Shown in pieces: positions 25,345-36,849 of a stretch of 64,000 nucleotides of DNA. Numbering within the stretch: position 1 is the first letter of the stretch; every line of letters begins with the position of its first letter. The stretch is from Microcebus murinus (lineage: Eukaryota; Chordata; Mammalia; Primates; Cheirogaleidae). The translations under genes and the position numbers were made by a program. The DNA lies in assembly GCF_040939455.1 (NCBI RefSeq), contig NC_134116.1:42857400-42921399 (forward strand). The letters run 5' to 3'. Under the pieces are notes generated by a model. It was not told the DNA's origin and did no database searches. It saw nothing but the letters and a program-made list of their open reading frames with translations.

Positions 25345-27180
25345 TACAAAAAATTATCCTTCAAAACCTATGCTCTTTCCAAAACCTATGGCCCACCTGT
25401 TTCTTTTCATTTAGTATAAAGGAAGAGTAACTTCTTCAATTTTATCCAATTTAGCACTTATTTAAATATAATAAATGTGTAATAATTGGACTATACATCT
25501 GAATAAAGCAAGATAATCTTATTGAATTAATTTTATGAAATGCATTATAGAATTAAGTTTTTCTGCAGTGCTGTTCTTTTAAATTACTTTCAAAGTGAAT
25601 AAAAATATAGAGAAGTATTAAAATTACATTAAAATGTTATCTCCATTAATTGACATGTATCATATTTAAAATAAACAATAATAATATATAATGAATATAA
25701 AATAGAAATTTGTATAATATCACTTCATAAGTAATATGAATACCAAATGTTCACAAAATATTCATTGTGCTATAAAATCTCATGATAAAGATTCAAATAT
25801 GTAAAATATTGGACAATCATGGATGTAAGAAGAATAAAATCTTACTAAACGAATAGTAAACCTTACAGAAAATTGCCATTTTAGGTATATCTGAAAGGAA
25901 CAGTAGAATTTCATCAGATAAGCTGAGGTACAGAGTGCGTAGGAAACATTTGGGCAATAGCAAAATACACCAAATAATAAAGAAGGTAGAAATGTAATGA
26001 AAATAAAACTGGAATGATGGGATAAGGCCTGGTTATAAAGAGCCATTGTGCAACAACAGGGAGACTATAAAACATGAATATCAGCAGAAAGGCGCCCGAT
26101 GGCATTTGTGTTAGGATGATTTTTTTCTAGTGGTAATATAAAGAATGAATCGGAAGTACAAGAATCTACTGATATACTCTGGCAATGTTATTATTAGGTG
26201 CTGTGAGGAATATATATTAAATAGTATAAAACATAACCCTGTTCTTAAAAATTTTACAATCCTGTTGAGAATGCAAAATATTAACATTTAGAAGATAGAC
26301 AAGAGTAGAAATTTTCATATGACACAAACTTTGTGAATTCATTCATTAGCCAAAAAAATGTTTTAAACTTCAGATATTCGGCAGGTGTTAGATTAAGCCC
26401 AGATATATGTATATACAAAAGGGATATGTTCTGGGCCTTTATTGAATTATAAAAAAAATGAGAAAAAAACCTGCATTTCATGTATTTTGGATTTGAAATT
26501 TTTTTACATCCCTGAATAACATCTGTGTGTAATCATATATCTTTGAGAATAATTACTATAATTCTGGGAAAAGTTTGTTGTCCTGAAAATTCTATTGACT
26601 CTCATTAACTTTACTAATCATCCTATCATTTCTTAAAGATCTCCTAATGGAGAACATTCAAGAATATTTATTTTCAACTATTTTTGTATCATTGAGGAAA
26701 ATGAGCATGGAATCTCAAGATGCTGATATTGGCATACATAGAAACCTGTGTATGTCAGCAGAACCATGCTGTAATGCAGTAGAGAATAATGTTCAAGTAA
26801 GATTATTGCTTAGAAATTAACATAACACCAATTGTATTTATAATATCTTTGTTGATAATCAAATAGGATGTCTTAAACTTTCAATTTCTATTGCGGAACA
26901 ATTCAAAAAATATTCCTATTTGCTAAATTAATGGATTTTGATTTATCTGCCATATTGAATAATAAAATCTAGATTTGGTCCTTTCAATACTGCCTTTGCA
27001 ATGTGTCTCCCATCTGTATTATTTTATCCCAATGACCATATTTACACATGGACATCTTCATTTATTCATCTAGACAGGAGAACAGTTGTGTTTTTATGTT
27101 TTGTTTTGTTTTTTTTTTTTACCAGCATCATCCCTTGTCTCTCCAACTATTCCCTACAATGATCCTGAAGATCTAAAGAT
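25345..27180. other. AT-rich intron, no gene recognised
   Basis: No exon is found. Minus-strand frames at 25780-26105 are short, hydrophobic from AT composition, and have no homology I recognise. Confidence 0.5.
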
Positions 27181-27181
27181 T

Positions 27182-27500
27182 GGGCCTAGCATGGTGGCTC
27201 ATGCCTGTAATCCTAGCACTCTGTGAGGCCAAGACGAGAGGATCACTTTAGCTTAGAGGTTCGAGACCAGCCTCAGCAAAAGCGAGACCCTATGTCTACT
27301 AAAAATAGAAAAAATTAGCCATGTGTGGTGGCATGAGCCCATAGTCCCAGCTCCTGGGGGAGAATGAGGCAGGAGGAAAGCTTGAGTCCAGGAGTTTGAA
27401 GTTGCAGTGAGCTATGATGACGCCACTGTACTCTACCTGAGGTGACAAAGCAACACTTTGTCACTGTCTCCAAAAATAAAAATAATAAAAATAAAAACAT
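27182..27500 (+). mobile_element. Alu SINE, older copy
   Basis: It starts 'GGGCCTAGCATGGTGGCTCA', has 'GAGACCAGCCTCAGCAAAAG', a second monomer with 'GTTGCAGTGAGCTATGATGA', and an A-rich tail of AAAATA units to about 27500. It lacks the 'TTGGCCAATTAATTT' linker and has lost many CpGs, so it is older than the other copies. Confidence 0.9.
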
Positions 27501-28216
27501 GAAATAACACACTTAATGATATCATAGGATATGATTGGTGAGTGCCAATGCATTTTAATGTACTATAATTATGGCAACACACTGAAAATTGACCCCTAAA
27601 ATTATATTCTACAAAATTTGGAATTTAAAGAGATATACCATTATTTATAAAGAATTCTTAGTTTCTAAGTAGGTGAATTTCCATAGTTCAAATTTTAAAC
27701 ACTAATGTTAATCAACTGTATTTAAAAATAATCACTGTTTCGGGGCTAAATTTGCACTTTTATCCACTATTATGTAGGAGTAGATTTTTCTCTGGACTTG
27801 TGTGATCCAATATTATCTCTCTTCATCTGAGCTCTCTTTCTATGATTTTTGAATTGTATATTTTAGATCATGTAATAGATTATATACTCTACTCCTTTTG
27901 TAAGTGACTTCAAGCTTTAATTATACAATGAAACAGATTCTCCTTCAGCAGCTTAATATCCATACTTAACACTTTCATGCCAGTGGTCATGTGGACCACA
28001 TTATACTCTAACTCTAATTAACAATGTTAATGTATTTAGACTGCTCAGGTAATAAGGTGAGGCACAAGAGTCTAAACAATATCTCCAAAGTCATATAGCA
28101 AAAATATAATTTTGAATAAAATGGATGTGTTGATAGATGAATGGGAAAGGAGGTGTAAGAAAAAGAATCCATAACTACATCTTCTTCATTTGAAAAGATT
28201 TCCTGAGTCCTTCAGG

Positions 28217-28238
28217 TTTTTTTTTTTTTTTTTTTTTA
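28217..28238. repeat. Poly-T run
   Basis: About 22 T residues directly precede the L2 fragment. Confidence 0.85.
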
Positions 28239-28289
28239 ATGAACTTCCATCACATTAGGACAAGACATTTTCATCTGTCACATTATTTG

Positions 28290-28700
28290 GCATGGTCACA
28301 ACCATTCTCATTTCTCTACACCATAGCCAGAATGACATTTAAAAAAAAAAATACATAGAGTTACATCACGTCTCTGTTTAAAACATTTTAGTAGCTTCAC
28401 ATTACTTTTAGGATTAAAAAATTAAAAAAAGAATTCATGTTAGTGTATAGGGCCCCACATTGTGTTGCGTGTTGCTAGTCAGCCTTATTGTACATCACGC
28501 TGCTTGTTCCTTCACTCTCCAGTTTCCTTGTCACATTGGCTTTCCTGCAGCTCCTCAGACATATTCTGCTTCTTCCTAACATAAGACCTTTACACCAATG
28601 TTTTTTCTGCCAAGAACTATTTATCCCCAAATGAATCCCAATCTTCCCTCAGATCTTGGCTTAGTCATCACTTTTTCACCTTGGACAAAAATCATTTCTT
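28290..28700 (+). mobile_element. L2 LINE 3' fragment
   Basis: 'GCTGCTTGTTCCTTCACTCT', 'CCAATCTTCCCTCAGATCTT' and 'GGCTTAGTCATCACTTTTTC' follow the L2 3' order (TTGCTGTTCC, TTCAGGTCTTTGCTCA, TGTCACC). An older part with 'CACGTCTCTGTTTAAAACAT' lies upstream. It is a decayed copy. Confidence 0.65.
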
Positions 28701-28869
28701 TCATCATGTGGCCAGGTAGTAAGGTAGCAGCTGTGAGCTCCAGTGATTCATCTCTCTCCCCTGCCCATCCACTTGTGAGTGTAAAAACTTACAGAAGGTG
28801 TGCCATAGGTATTGGAAGGATGGATTGATGGATGACGAATGAATATATAAAATGGAATCTTTATAGTAG

Positions 28870-29085
28870 TAAATCTGAATGCTAGCTGACTGTTAAACTT
28901 CTATAACACCCTTGATTTCCTACACCTAAACAAAGTACACACATGTGCATATACATATGTATGCGCACAAAGAGGATACCGTTGAAAGATAGGACTTTTG
29001 TTCTTGTAAATATTAATACTTGTGAGGAAGACAGATTCTTGCTTGGAGACATTCTGCTGTGGTTCTAGGACTATTGTCATGTTCC
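28870..29085. other. Intron, nothing recognised
   Basis: Unique-looking sequence between the L2 and hAT relics, without splice-bounded open frames. Confidence 0.4.
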
Positions 29086-29087
29086 AC

Positions 29088-29255
29088 TGTGGCAGTCATT
29101 CTCAATCTCAGCTGGACATAGGATTCACCTGAGGGGACTTTTAAGCATCTCTATGTCTAGAACTCCTCCCAGTTCAATTAAATTTAAATCTCTGTAATCC
29201 AGTAGTATTTTTTTCTCAAAGGTTCCTAGGTGATTTCAATGTGCAACTGAAACAG
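29088..29255 (+). mobile_element. hAT relic of the MER5/MER20 group
   Basis: 'GTGGCAGTCATTCTCAATCT', 'GGATTCACCTGAGGGGACTT', 'AATCCAGTAGTA' and 'TCCTAGGTGATTTCAATGTG' fit a short hAT-Charlie relic read 5' to 3'. Confidence 0.65.
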
Positions 29256-29859
29256 ACAATCACTACTCTTAGTCCAAGAAAGAAAAAAATAAATAAAGCA
29301 TCAATATAAATCCATTTTTTGTGGATCAAGCAAAAACGTTACTTTAAGCCTACATGATTTTGTAGGATTATGTGAAAAGTATCCCTACACAATACACTAC
29401 ATTGTATTCTTCCCATGATCAAAAATTTAAAATTGTATATGTACCAATCTATTAGTATTTTACATAGCATTTACATATGCAGAAAAAGATATATAAAGAG
29501 TATTTTATATGCATGTGTAATATTTTCTATTATATGCATATGTAATCTTTTTGAGGAAATACTCATGAAGACTATATATATATTTAACATCATATAGGGA
29601 AGATTTTGTGGTATAGTATATATAAAGTATTTATTATTTTAGTTATTTTTTCCTTTCCTCATGTGAGTTATTTTTAATTCTTTGTACACAGTTCTAAAGT
29701 GTTCACTTTTATGACTATTATTCAATTATTCATTGCTTCTGAAGTGAAACTATTTAATAACACTGGAATTAAGTCACTGTTGATACTTTATTATTGATAA
29801 GAATTTTTAAATTTTTTGAAAAGAAGATTTTAAATAAGTTATACCTATAAAGATATTTA

Positions 29860-29894
<35 letters not shown>

Positions 29895-29895
29895 G
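29860..29895. repeat. (TG)n(TA)n microsatellite
   Basis: About eight TG units run directly into about nine TA units, inside AT-rich intron. Confidence 0.9.
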
Positions 29896-29899
29896 GCCA

Positions 29900-31330
29900 A
29901 TGGTAATTTAAACATATTTTATGACTTTCAACTTGGTAATGATTAGTAATAGTGTAGTAACTTATTTAACACTGATTAAATCAAAGAAAATTTAAATTCA
30001 TTAATTTAAAACTAAATACGCTCTACCTAAACAAAAGGGAATGTCATACTTTATAGGCTCAGGCCTTTTACATTAAGATATCATATAATTAGTGGCTAAC
30101 ATGAATAAAGTAAAGCAATACTAAAAATTAGTTTTACTTTGTTATTATCAATATTTTGCATAATTAAAACACATGTTCTTTTAAACTAAAATGGTGTATA
30201 GCTTAAAAGAAATTTAGCAATATTCTGAATGGATAGTAATAACAAGGGTAGAGAAAAGTAATAATTTATTTTTCAGGAGAACAAATTAAGTCTCTGGTTT
30301 CATTGATAAAGAAATAGTAAAATAAATATTTTAAGGTAAATTATGGAGCCTCTTAATGTTGCTATTAGGTGAAAGTATTTCGGAGAGTGACCTGTATAGA
30401 CAAACTGTCCCCCACTGATCACTCTCAATATTGAAAGGCCTTAATCTTCATTGCATATATTTCTGTTCTGTAACCCATATGTACAGGACTCAATTTTAAC
30501 TTGTCTCATTTTACATGAATATTAGGCATGCTTTGTTTCTTTCGACAAACTATCTTGAATAAAAACTATATAGAAAAATTATGTTGAATGTTTTACTGAA
30601 GAAGTCTCAAAGGGAGTATGTGCAAGGAGCTATAGTTTAAAAAGTAAAAATAATTATATGTATTGAGAAAAGTACACTTTGGCAACATAAAACATCTAAA
30701 AGACATTTTTAAAAATTATCAGAGATGATGATAGAATTATTAAGCCTGGGTCATATTAAAAATGACTTTAAATATTTCTCTTCTTTCAATTAAATTATTA
30801 TTTTTTTCAATACAGAGTTAATATTGATACTGAACAAAACACAGAAAGATATTTTTACACTCTTAACCTTGCTGCATCTGTAAAGATATTTTTAGTAAAC
30901 ATAAGGAAGCAGTTGAATGTATCATTCTGATTTTAAAATTATTCTGGTCCAATTATTCACTACACCTAATGAGATCCTCCTGCAAGAAAATCATCACAGC
31001 TGCAAGAAATGTGAAAATCATGTTATAAGGGAGCTAGAGTTTGGAAATTCTACAATCTACAAGACTATATTTATCTATAATGTGGAAGCATATATAAGTA
31101 TGAATATTTTCAAGGAAAACATGGATTATTAAAATAAATAAAAATCTTGGTAATATATTACTTGCTGACTGTTTAATTATAATTAGAGATGTTTGTGAGA
31201 GGAATTTAAGTTTTGAGGGTGATGACATATCTTTTACTTGTTCTGTCATACTGTTTGCAATTCTTAATGTTTTAGCTTTAATGATGACCCCTAAGAAAGA
31301 CCATCCTACCCATTTGATTTATATAACTAA
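29900..31330. other. AT-rich intron, no gene recognised
   Basis: Short frames at 30917-31132 (+) and 31034-31249 (-) overlap each other and show no family signature. Nothing else is seen. Confidence 0.5.
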
Positions 31331-31334
31331 AATT

Positions 31335-31560
31335 TATTAAAAGTTTATCATTTGCTAAGCTCTGTTATATGCATATGCATTTTATATTTAATCTTCCCAC
31401 AAAGGAAGTTATGTTTGAGTTATGTATATGACCCTTTAAGGATGAGGATACTGACACACATGAAATTTAAATGTTTTTCTAATGTAACATAGCTAGTAGC
31501 AAAGGATTAAGATTTGAGCCCAGGTGATTACACTCAAGAGTCCAGAGCTTTTAATTACAA
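31335..31560 (+). mobile_element. MIR SINE, longer copy
   Basis: 'TTTATTAAAAGTTTATCATT', 'ATATTTAATCTTCCCACAAA', 'GGATGAGGATACTGACACAC', 'AACATAGCTAGTAGC' and 'TTTGAGCCCAGGTGATTACA' cover most of a MIR in order. Confidence 0.8.
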
Positions 31561-31920
31561 CATTCTTATGCATTTTGCCGTGCCCCAAGCCCTAGTAGTC
31601 TCACTGGAGATACCTTGGCCTATTAAAAAATAGTAATATGTAAATCTCTTTCAGTATTTTTATGTGTTTATTGTCTGTATTCTCCACTAGAATGTAGGCT
31701 CTATTCTATCTCTAGTAAAGAGATGACAAACTTCCAAATTTTCTTTAGAGTAAATGAATGGATACCTCTGTTGAAAGATGAATAGCTTATTTAAATGTCT
31801 TGACTTACTGTATCAAATATTTGCTAGCCCTTGTACTTCAATTATGGTATTTTGCTGTCAGTAATAGTTATATTTTTAATTATAAAATATTTTAAATTTT
31901 TGTAAAAGTTATATTACAAC

Positions 31921-31993
31921 ATTTGTACTAAACATCGGAAATATATATTTAGTACAAATTTGTACTAAACTTTGGAAATATATATTTCCAAAG
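31921..31993. repeat. Tandem duplication with two perfect palindromes
   Basis: A 30-bp unit starting ATTTGTACTAAAC occurs at 31921-31950 and 31958-31987 with three mismatches. The junction AGTACAAATTTGTACT (31951-31966) is a perfect 16-bp palindrome. 31970-31993 (CTTTGGAAATAT and its complement) is a perfect 24-bp palindrome. Confidence 0.9.
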
Positions 31994-32274
31994 ATGTGTT
32001 CCTAAATTACAATTCATTCCATTAGCAATATATAAAAATTCTCAATTCTTAATGTTCTCTGCAACATTTGATATCGTCATACTTCAAACTTTTTTTGTTG
32101 TTGTTATCTAACTTTCTCCCAAAAACTTTTTAGTTGAATATCCTGGAAATTCTAATTGCTAGTTATACAGAGCATTTTTATATGCTTATAGGAACTTTAA
32201 ATGTTCTTGTTTATGAATTTTCTTTTTATATCCTCCCTGAGGCTTGAGTATGAGGTAACAATAGCAATTGCAAT

Positions 32275-32430
32275 GGCTTACAAAAATTGAACGTATCAGA
32301 TTTTGTTCTAAATGTTTCACATACATTAATTCATATAATCTTCACCATCACGCCATGAGATCATTACCCTAGCTGTCCCCCACTTTAGTGATAAGGAAGT
32401 TGCAATATGGAGAGAAATAGACACCTGCCT
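32275..32430 (+). mobile_element. MIR SINE fragment
   Basis: 'AAATGTTTCACATACATTAA', 'TCATATAATCTTCACCATCA' and 'CACTTTAGTGATAAGGAAGT' match the MIR core in + orientation. Confidence 0.65.
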
Positions 32431-32639
32431 ATGTAAATGGTAGCACTAGAGTAAAATTTTACACACATACAAGCAAAAAATGAAATATTAATGAGAGATG
32501 GATATATTTTATTATATTATTAAATGTTTACATTAAATCCAAAGTTAAAAGGTAATTCACACAAATTTAACTTTTGGCCTTGAAAGAGTATCTGCTATCT
32601 GAATAAGTCTCTTAATATGTACTACCATAAAAGTTGAAT

Positions 32640-33040
32640 AAAATGCATGAATCACATTCTTGAAGGTGTCAGAGAGAAAAATAAGATCTCCTGGACTTAA
32701 GAAGCAAGATGTGAAAGAGAAGGGAAGAATGCTAACATAAAGTCAACATTTATTTCTGCTTTCTTCAGGCATTTGTATCACAAGCTCAAAAAGGCAAAGG
32801 CAAACTAAACCTGACAGCTAGGACTTGCTTCAGACTCTGCGTGACAGAGGCAGAAATTAAGAGTTTAGTGCCCTCAAGGAGACCTACGCAGTAGGGGTCA
32901 AGGTGCTGGAAGGAAAGGAAGGTGCTTCCTAGGCGGAAAAGTCCCAGGCATCTAACTGTTTCTCGTGTGCTTCTGGATTCCTTTTATCCTTATGAGCAAA
33001 TCTTGGTCATGCATGAGATTCTCACTCATGTGAGACTTGT
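32640..33040. other. GC-richer intronic segment, not assigned
   Basis: This stands out from the AT-rich surroundings ('GGACTTGCTTCAGACTCTGC', 'GCTTCCTAGGCGGAAAAGTC'). No open frame with splice sites and no repeat family was recognised. It could be an old LTR piece or unique DNA. Confidence 0.4.
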
Positions 33041-33289
33041 TATATAATCTGACTACCTATTTGACAAACTGATTCATTTATATTCCCTGAACAAGCTAAA
33101 ACATAGAGAAAAGAAAAAAAAATCAAATAATCCTCACATAGAACAAAAAAAGGCAATATTGTGGAAGGGAAATGAGAGAAAGCATGAGTGGGAAAAGCAG
33201 GAAAATACGAAAAGTCTAATAAAATCGGTTATTATATTCGTATAAATAGGTTAAATAACCATGTAAAGTCAAAAGTTGGCATACTGGAA

Positions 33290-34620
33290 CCAGAAGAACC
33301 TTAGTGTAGGTCTATTAAAATTTACAGCAATAAACATTCTTGAATAAAAATGAATATTTAACAACTTAAAAGAATCAATTCAGCAAGAATTTTAAATGAT
33401 GTATATGTATCCATATAATGACATTGAAATAAAGCAAGCTAGAAAAACAAAAAGTATAATAATTATATAAAAAGAAATAAAACTGGCATTATTTTCAGAT
33501 CACGTAGTTATATATGTAAAAAACCCAAAAGAATATATAGATAACTTGTAATTATCTGGATACTTCTGGATACAGAGAAATCTATTTTCTTTCTCTTACT
33601 AATGAAAAAAATGCCAATTGCAATGGCATAAATAAACCAAATGCTAAGTGGTAATTTCAGTAACGGATGTATGAAAGTTCTATAAAAAATTACAAAACAC
33701 TACTGGGAGAAGTTAAAGAAATTCTTAATAAAATGAAGGTGTATATCATGTTCTGGATTAGAAGAGTGAATGTTGTAAAGATGTTAATTCCCTCCAAATT
33801 TCTATATATTTAATGCCATCCCCATAAGATTTCATCAGGATTTTGGGGAAAAAAATGGAGAAATTGCTAAGGAGTTTCTATAATTCATATGGAATATCAA
33901 AGGATTATTAATTTTCATATTTATAGCATTTTTTTCTTTATGGCAAGTATTCTCTGTGTTTTGTTTAAGAAATTTTGTCTTCCTAAAAAGTAATTAAGTA
34001 TGCTTGTTTATTTTACATTGTGCTTGTCCATTATATTCTGGAAAATTTATTGTTTTAATTTTCATATTTAATTTTATGATTGACTGTTGTATATTGGTCA
34101 TTGTTCATTTTGATCTATGTGAATATTAATTCAACCAGCATAATTTATTATATTTTTAAAAAATCTTTTTCCTGGTACATTGCAGTGACATCTTTGTAAT
34201 AAATCTAATGAACCTAACTTCTTTTTATCAAAATACAACATTAAGAGAGTAAAAATGCAAGCCACACAGTGGACAAAAGATGTTTGTAATAAAAATATTA
34301 ACAAAGAATTAATATCTATAATTGTAAAAGTTAACAAATAATTCATATCCATAATAGTTAAAAGTGGTGCACAAAAACTACTACAAATTGATAAGTAAAA
34401 GACATTCATTTAAAAATAGAGATGCTTTTAACACAAGAAGGGATATCCAAATGACCAAAAAACACAAAAAATGCTTAATGTTGATAGTCATCAACTTAAG
34501 TGAAAAGTAATGAAATGATAACATTAATCACTCAGAATGACTAAACATTAACAATTTCACAATAACAAGTTGTGGAGCAATTCTGAGTCAACAGGGTCTC
34601 TCTTCTTACTGTTAGAAATA
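33290..34620 (+). mobile_element. Old L1M ORF2 relic, interrupted
   Basis: 33290-33900 carries decayed ORF2 wording ('TACAAAACACTACTGGGAGA', 'TGCCATCCCCATAAGATTTC'). 34200-34620 continues it with 'CAGTGGACAAAAGATGTTTG' and 'AAGGGATATCCAAATGACC'. The middle at about 33905-34200 reads as L1 in the opposite direction. No intact reading frame remains. Confidence 0.6.
33905..34200 (-). mobile_element. Reverse-oriented L1 segment within the old L1
   Basis: 'TGATCTATGTGAATATTAAT' followed by 'CCAGCATAATTTATTATATT' resembles the complement of L1 ORF2 wording ('CACCATTTATTGAA'). This could be a second L1 or an inversion within the first. Confidence 0.45.
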
Positions 34621-35189
34621 AAACTTGGTAAAAAGTACTGTGAAAAAGTCTTTGATGTATCAACTTAATTTCAACATAAGTATATTCTATTGATGACTCT
34701 CCATTAATTTTATTATATGTTTTCTTTAGTGATTTCAGCTAATAATATAAAAATATCATATTTTATAAACTTTAGATAAGTTTATTATATTGTTATTGGA
34801 AAGCCAAAACACAGAGAATACTATCCTGAAATTCAAATTGATAATATTACATTGCTTTAAGGTAATATTGCTTAAATTAACAAAGTAATAAACTCTAAAA
34901 TAGAAGTACTCTTCAAACGCAGAGGCACAAGACATATCACCCTTGATGTTTAGTATTTGTTTCTTCATATGGTCATAAATAAGGAAATTTGTTTTATTTT
35001 ATAAAGCATCTAGGTCATAATACTTATTTTTGGTTCTAAATTTTGTTTTCTCTTTAATAGAATGATTCAATTAATAGTAGATAGTTTCTACTTCATTGCA
35101 ATTGTTTTTTAACTGGAGTTATGTTTACTGAATTCATAGTTTTGTACATTAATTTGACTTTAAAAATCTCACTGTGAAATCCATTCAAT

Positions 35190-35299
35190 ATTTAAATTTA
35201 AATTTAAATTTTATTGTGGTAAGAACATATAACATGAGGTCTACTCTCTTAGAATTTTAAGTGTACAATCTGATATTGTTAGCTATAGGTGCAATATTC
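35190..35299 (-). mobile_element. L1 3'UTR fragment directly upstream of the exon A acceptor
   Basis: 'TTTTATTGTGGTAAGAACAT', 'AACATGAGGTCTACTCTCTT', 'TTTTAAGTGTACAATCTGAT' and 'TATTGTTAGCTATAGGTGCA' are the complement of an old L1M 3'UTR. The match fades at about 35299, only about 18 nt before the splice-acceptor AG, so the branch-point zone is probably L1-derived. Confidence 0.8.
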
Positions 35300-35317
35300 A
35301 TTTCTCCAATATTTTAG

Positions 35318-35480
35318 GTGTAACAGTCCTTGAAGGCCCGATCTATGCAGTGGGGGGCCATGACGGCTGGAGCTACCTGAACACCGTGGAGAGGTGGGAT
35401 CCGCAGAGTCAGCAGTGGACCTTTGTAGCCAGCATGTCCATTGCCCGGAGCACAGTTGGTGTAGCAGCATTGAATGGCAA
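35318..35480 (+). CDS. KLHL1: KLHL1 internal coding exon (kelch blade), probably exon 8
   Basis: KLHL1 is a neuronal BTB-BACK-kelch protein; family knowledge places it on actin and as a modulator of voltage-gated calcium channels. The exon has an acceptor ending in 'ATTTTAG' (AG at 35316-35317) and a donor 'GTAAGT' at 35481. It is 163 nt long: 2 nt completing a Gly codon, 53 full codons, and 2 nt opening a Lys codon. The protein starts [20 protein letters not shown] and ends in AALNG. The kelch double glycine is at 'AVGGHDG', followed by the spaced Tyr, Trp-Asp-Pro and Trp of the blade ('VERWDP', 'QQWTF'). I place it at about residues 547-601. The reading frame is open throughout and joins exactly to the exon at 54394. 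The paralogue KLHL4 is the main alternative; the neighbouring exon decides for KLHL1. The acceptor lies about 20 bp from L1-derived sequence. Confidence 0.93.
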
Positions 35481-35864
35481 GTAAGTAAATATTTCTTTTT
35501 TCTAATCTGAAAGAAGTTATTGAGTGAATATGCTTTTTAAAATAACTTTTAGCAAGCTGGTTTTTTAAAAGCTTTTTGATATATTTTAGGCAGTTGATGT
35601 TTTTAAATTCAGTCTTCATGAATAACTGACAAATAAAGACTGGTATTCTCTCCATATAAAACAGACACCAAATTTTCTTCACATTAGTTGCTGACTAAAG
35701 AAGCGTCAAACATATTTTATGATGATATTTATATTCTTTATGATAAAACAATTGAGTAATCTTCAAAAGATTACTAAGATATTGGTGCTTGGTAAATATT
35801 TATTTGCATAATTATATGTCCATCTCTTTATTTTTCAAGCTTCGCCATTCCCATCACCTTAAAT

Positions 35865-36035
35865 CAGATAATATTTTGGGCCATATAAATTTTTGTTGGT
35901 GGGAGTGTTCTGTCCTGTGTGTTGTAGAGTGTTGAGCAGCATCCTGGGCTTCTACCCACTAGATGCCAGCTGTACCCACCACATGCCCACCTCAGTGTGA
36001 CAAACAAAAATATTTTCAGATGTTGTATCCCCTAG
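35865..36035 (+). mobile_element. MER5A hAT relic
   Basis: 'GGGCCATATAAATTTTTGTT', 'GTTGAGCAGCATCCTGGGCT', 'CCACTAGATGCCAGCTGTAC' and 'GTGACAAACAAAAATATTTT' follow the MER5A consensus in order. It is broken at the 3' end, where the next element begins. Confidence 0.88.
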
Positions 36036-36079
36036 CCTGGATCCACTGGAAAATATTGATTAGTTCCACAGGGGTGAGC

Positions 36080-36845
36080 CTGGAGCCCAAGTCTGGTGGG
36101 GGGGGCAGATATGAAGCCTTTATCCAAGGGTGCTGGCCTGAAGGCTGGGTCAGCAGGAGCCACTCTGATGACTATGGCTAGAGGGCCAGACCTGGAGCTG
36201 GAGCATATCCAAAGCCTGCAATTGTGGAGGCCAGCCTGAGACAGGGGCCAGTTTGCAGCCCACCAGATCCTAGGGCGGGTTAGGAGACTGAGTCTGTGGA
36301 GACTGGCCTGGCACTGGGGCTGTCTCGAATCACAGGGCTGCTGAGGCTGGCCAGGAGCTGGGGTCCGTTCAAAGCTGGGTGCCACCGAGGTAGGCCTAGC
36401 AGTGTGGCAAGCCTAGAGTTTTTGGATTCAGCCTACCTCCAAGGCAGTTTTTAGGTTCAGTTTGTTGGTACTGGCCTGGAGTTTGGGACAGTGAGGCCCT
36501 GTCTGATGCTGGGTTGTAGTGAGGCAGTCAATGTGTTTGGGGCTTAACCAAAGTTCAGGATGCCGGCTTCCCTCTCCTTCCCCCAAGCAAAGGGTAATCT
36601 CTCCCCATGCTATGCTACCTGGGGTTAGAGGTAGGGTGACTTAGATATTGTTAATCTGTCCTCCCTACCCTCTTCAATGTGTCTTTTCTGATTTTTGTGC
36701 TATACACAGGTGCTATAATCTGTCACCTGGGTTCTTTAGATCTTGCGAAGACATTTTCATGCATGGATAGTTGTCCAAATTGAGGCTTCTGTTGGGGGAA
36801 ACAAGCGCTGGCAAGTCCTATTCTGCCAACTTGCTGACTTCTTCT
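36080..36845 (-). mobile_element. Antisense 5' region of an old L1
   Basis: This GC-rich block carries repeated 'GCCTGGAGC'-like wording. It ends (on the + strand) with 'CATGCATGGATAGTTGTCCA', 'GGCAAGTCCTATTCTGCCAA' and 'CTTGCTGAC'. The complement, 'GTCAGCAAGTTGGCAGAATA', is the usual start of an L1M 5'UTR. The transcription start end is therefore at about 36845, pointing left. The reading frames at 35963-36385 and 36743-37186 lie on this or in AT-rich DNA and are not genes. Confidence 0.65.
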
Positions 36846-36849
36846 TTCT

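Noticed and set aside
35279..35682. Minus-strand frames of 63 and 122 codons overlapping exon A
   Set aside because: They are antisense shadows of the GC-rich coding exon; no splice sites or known protein.
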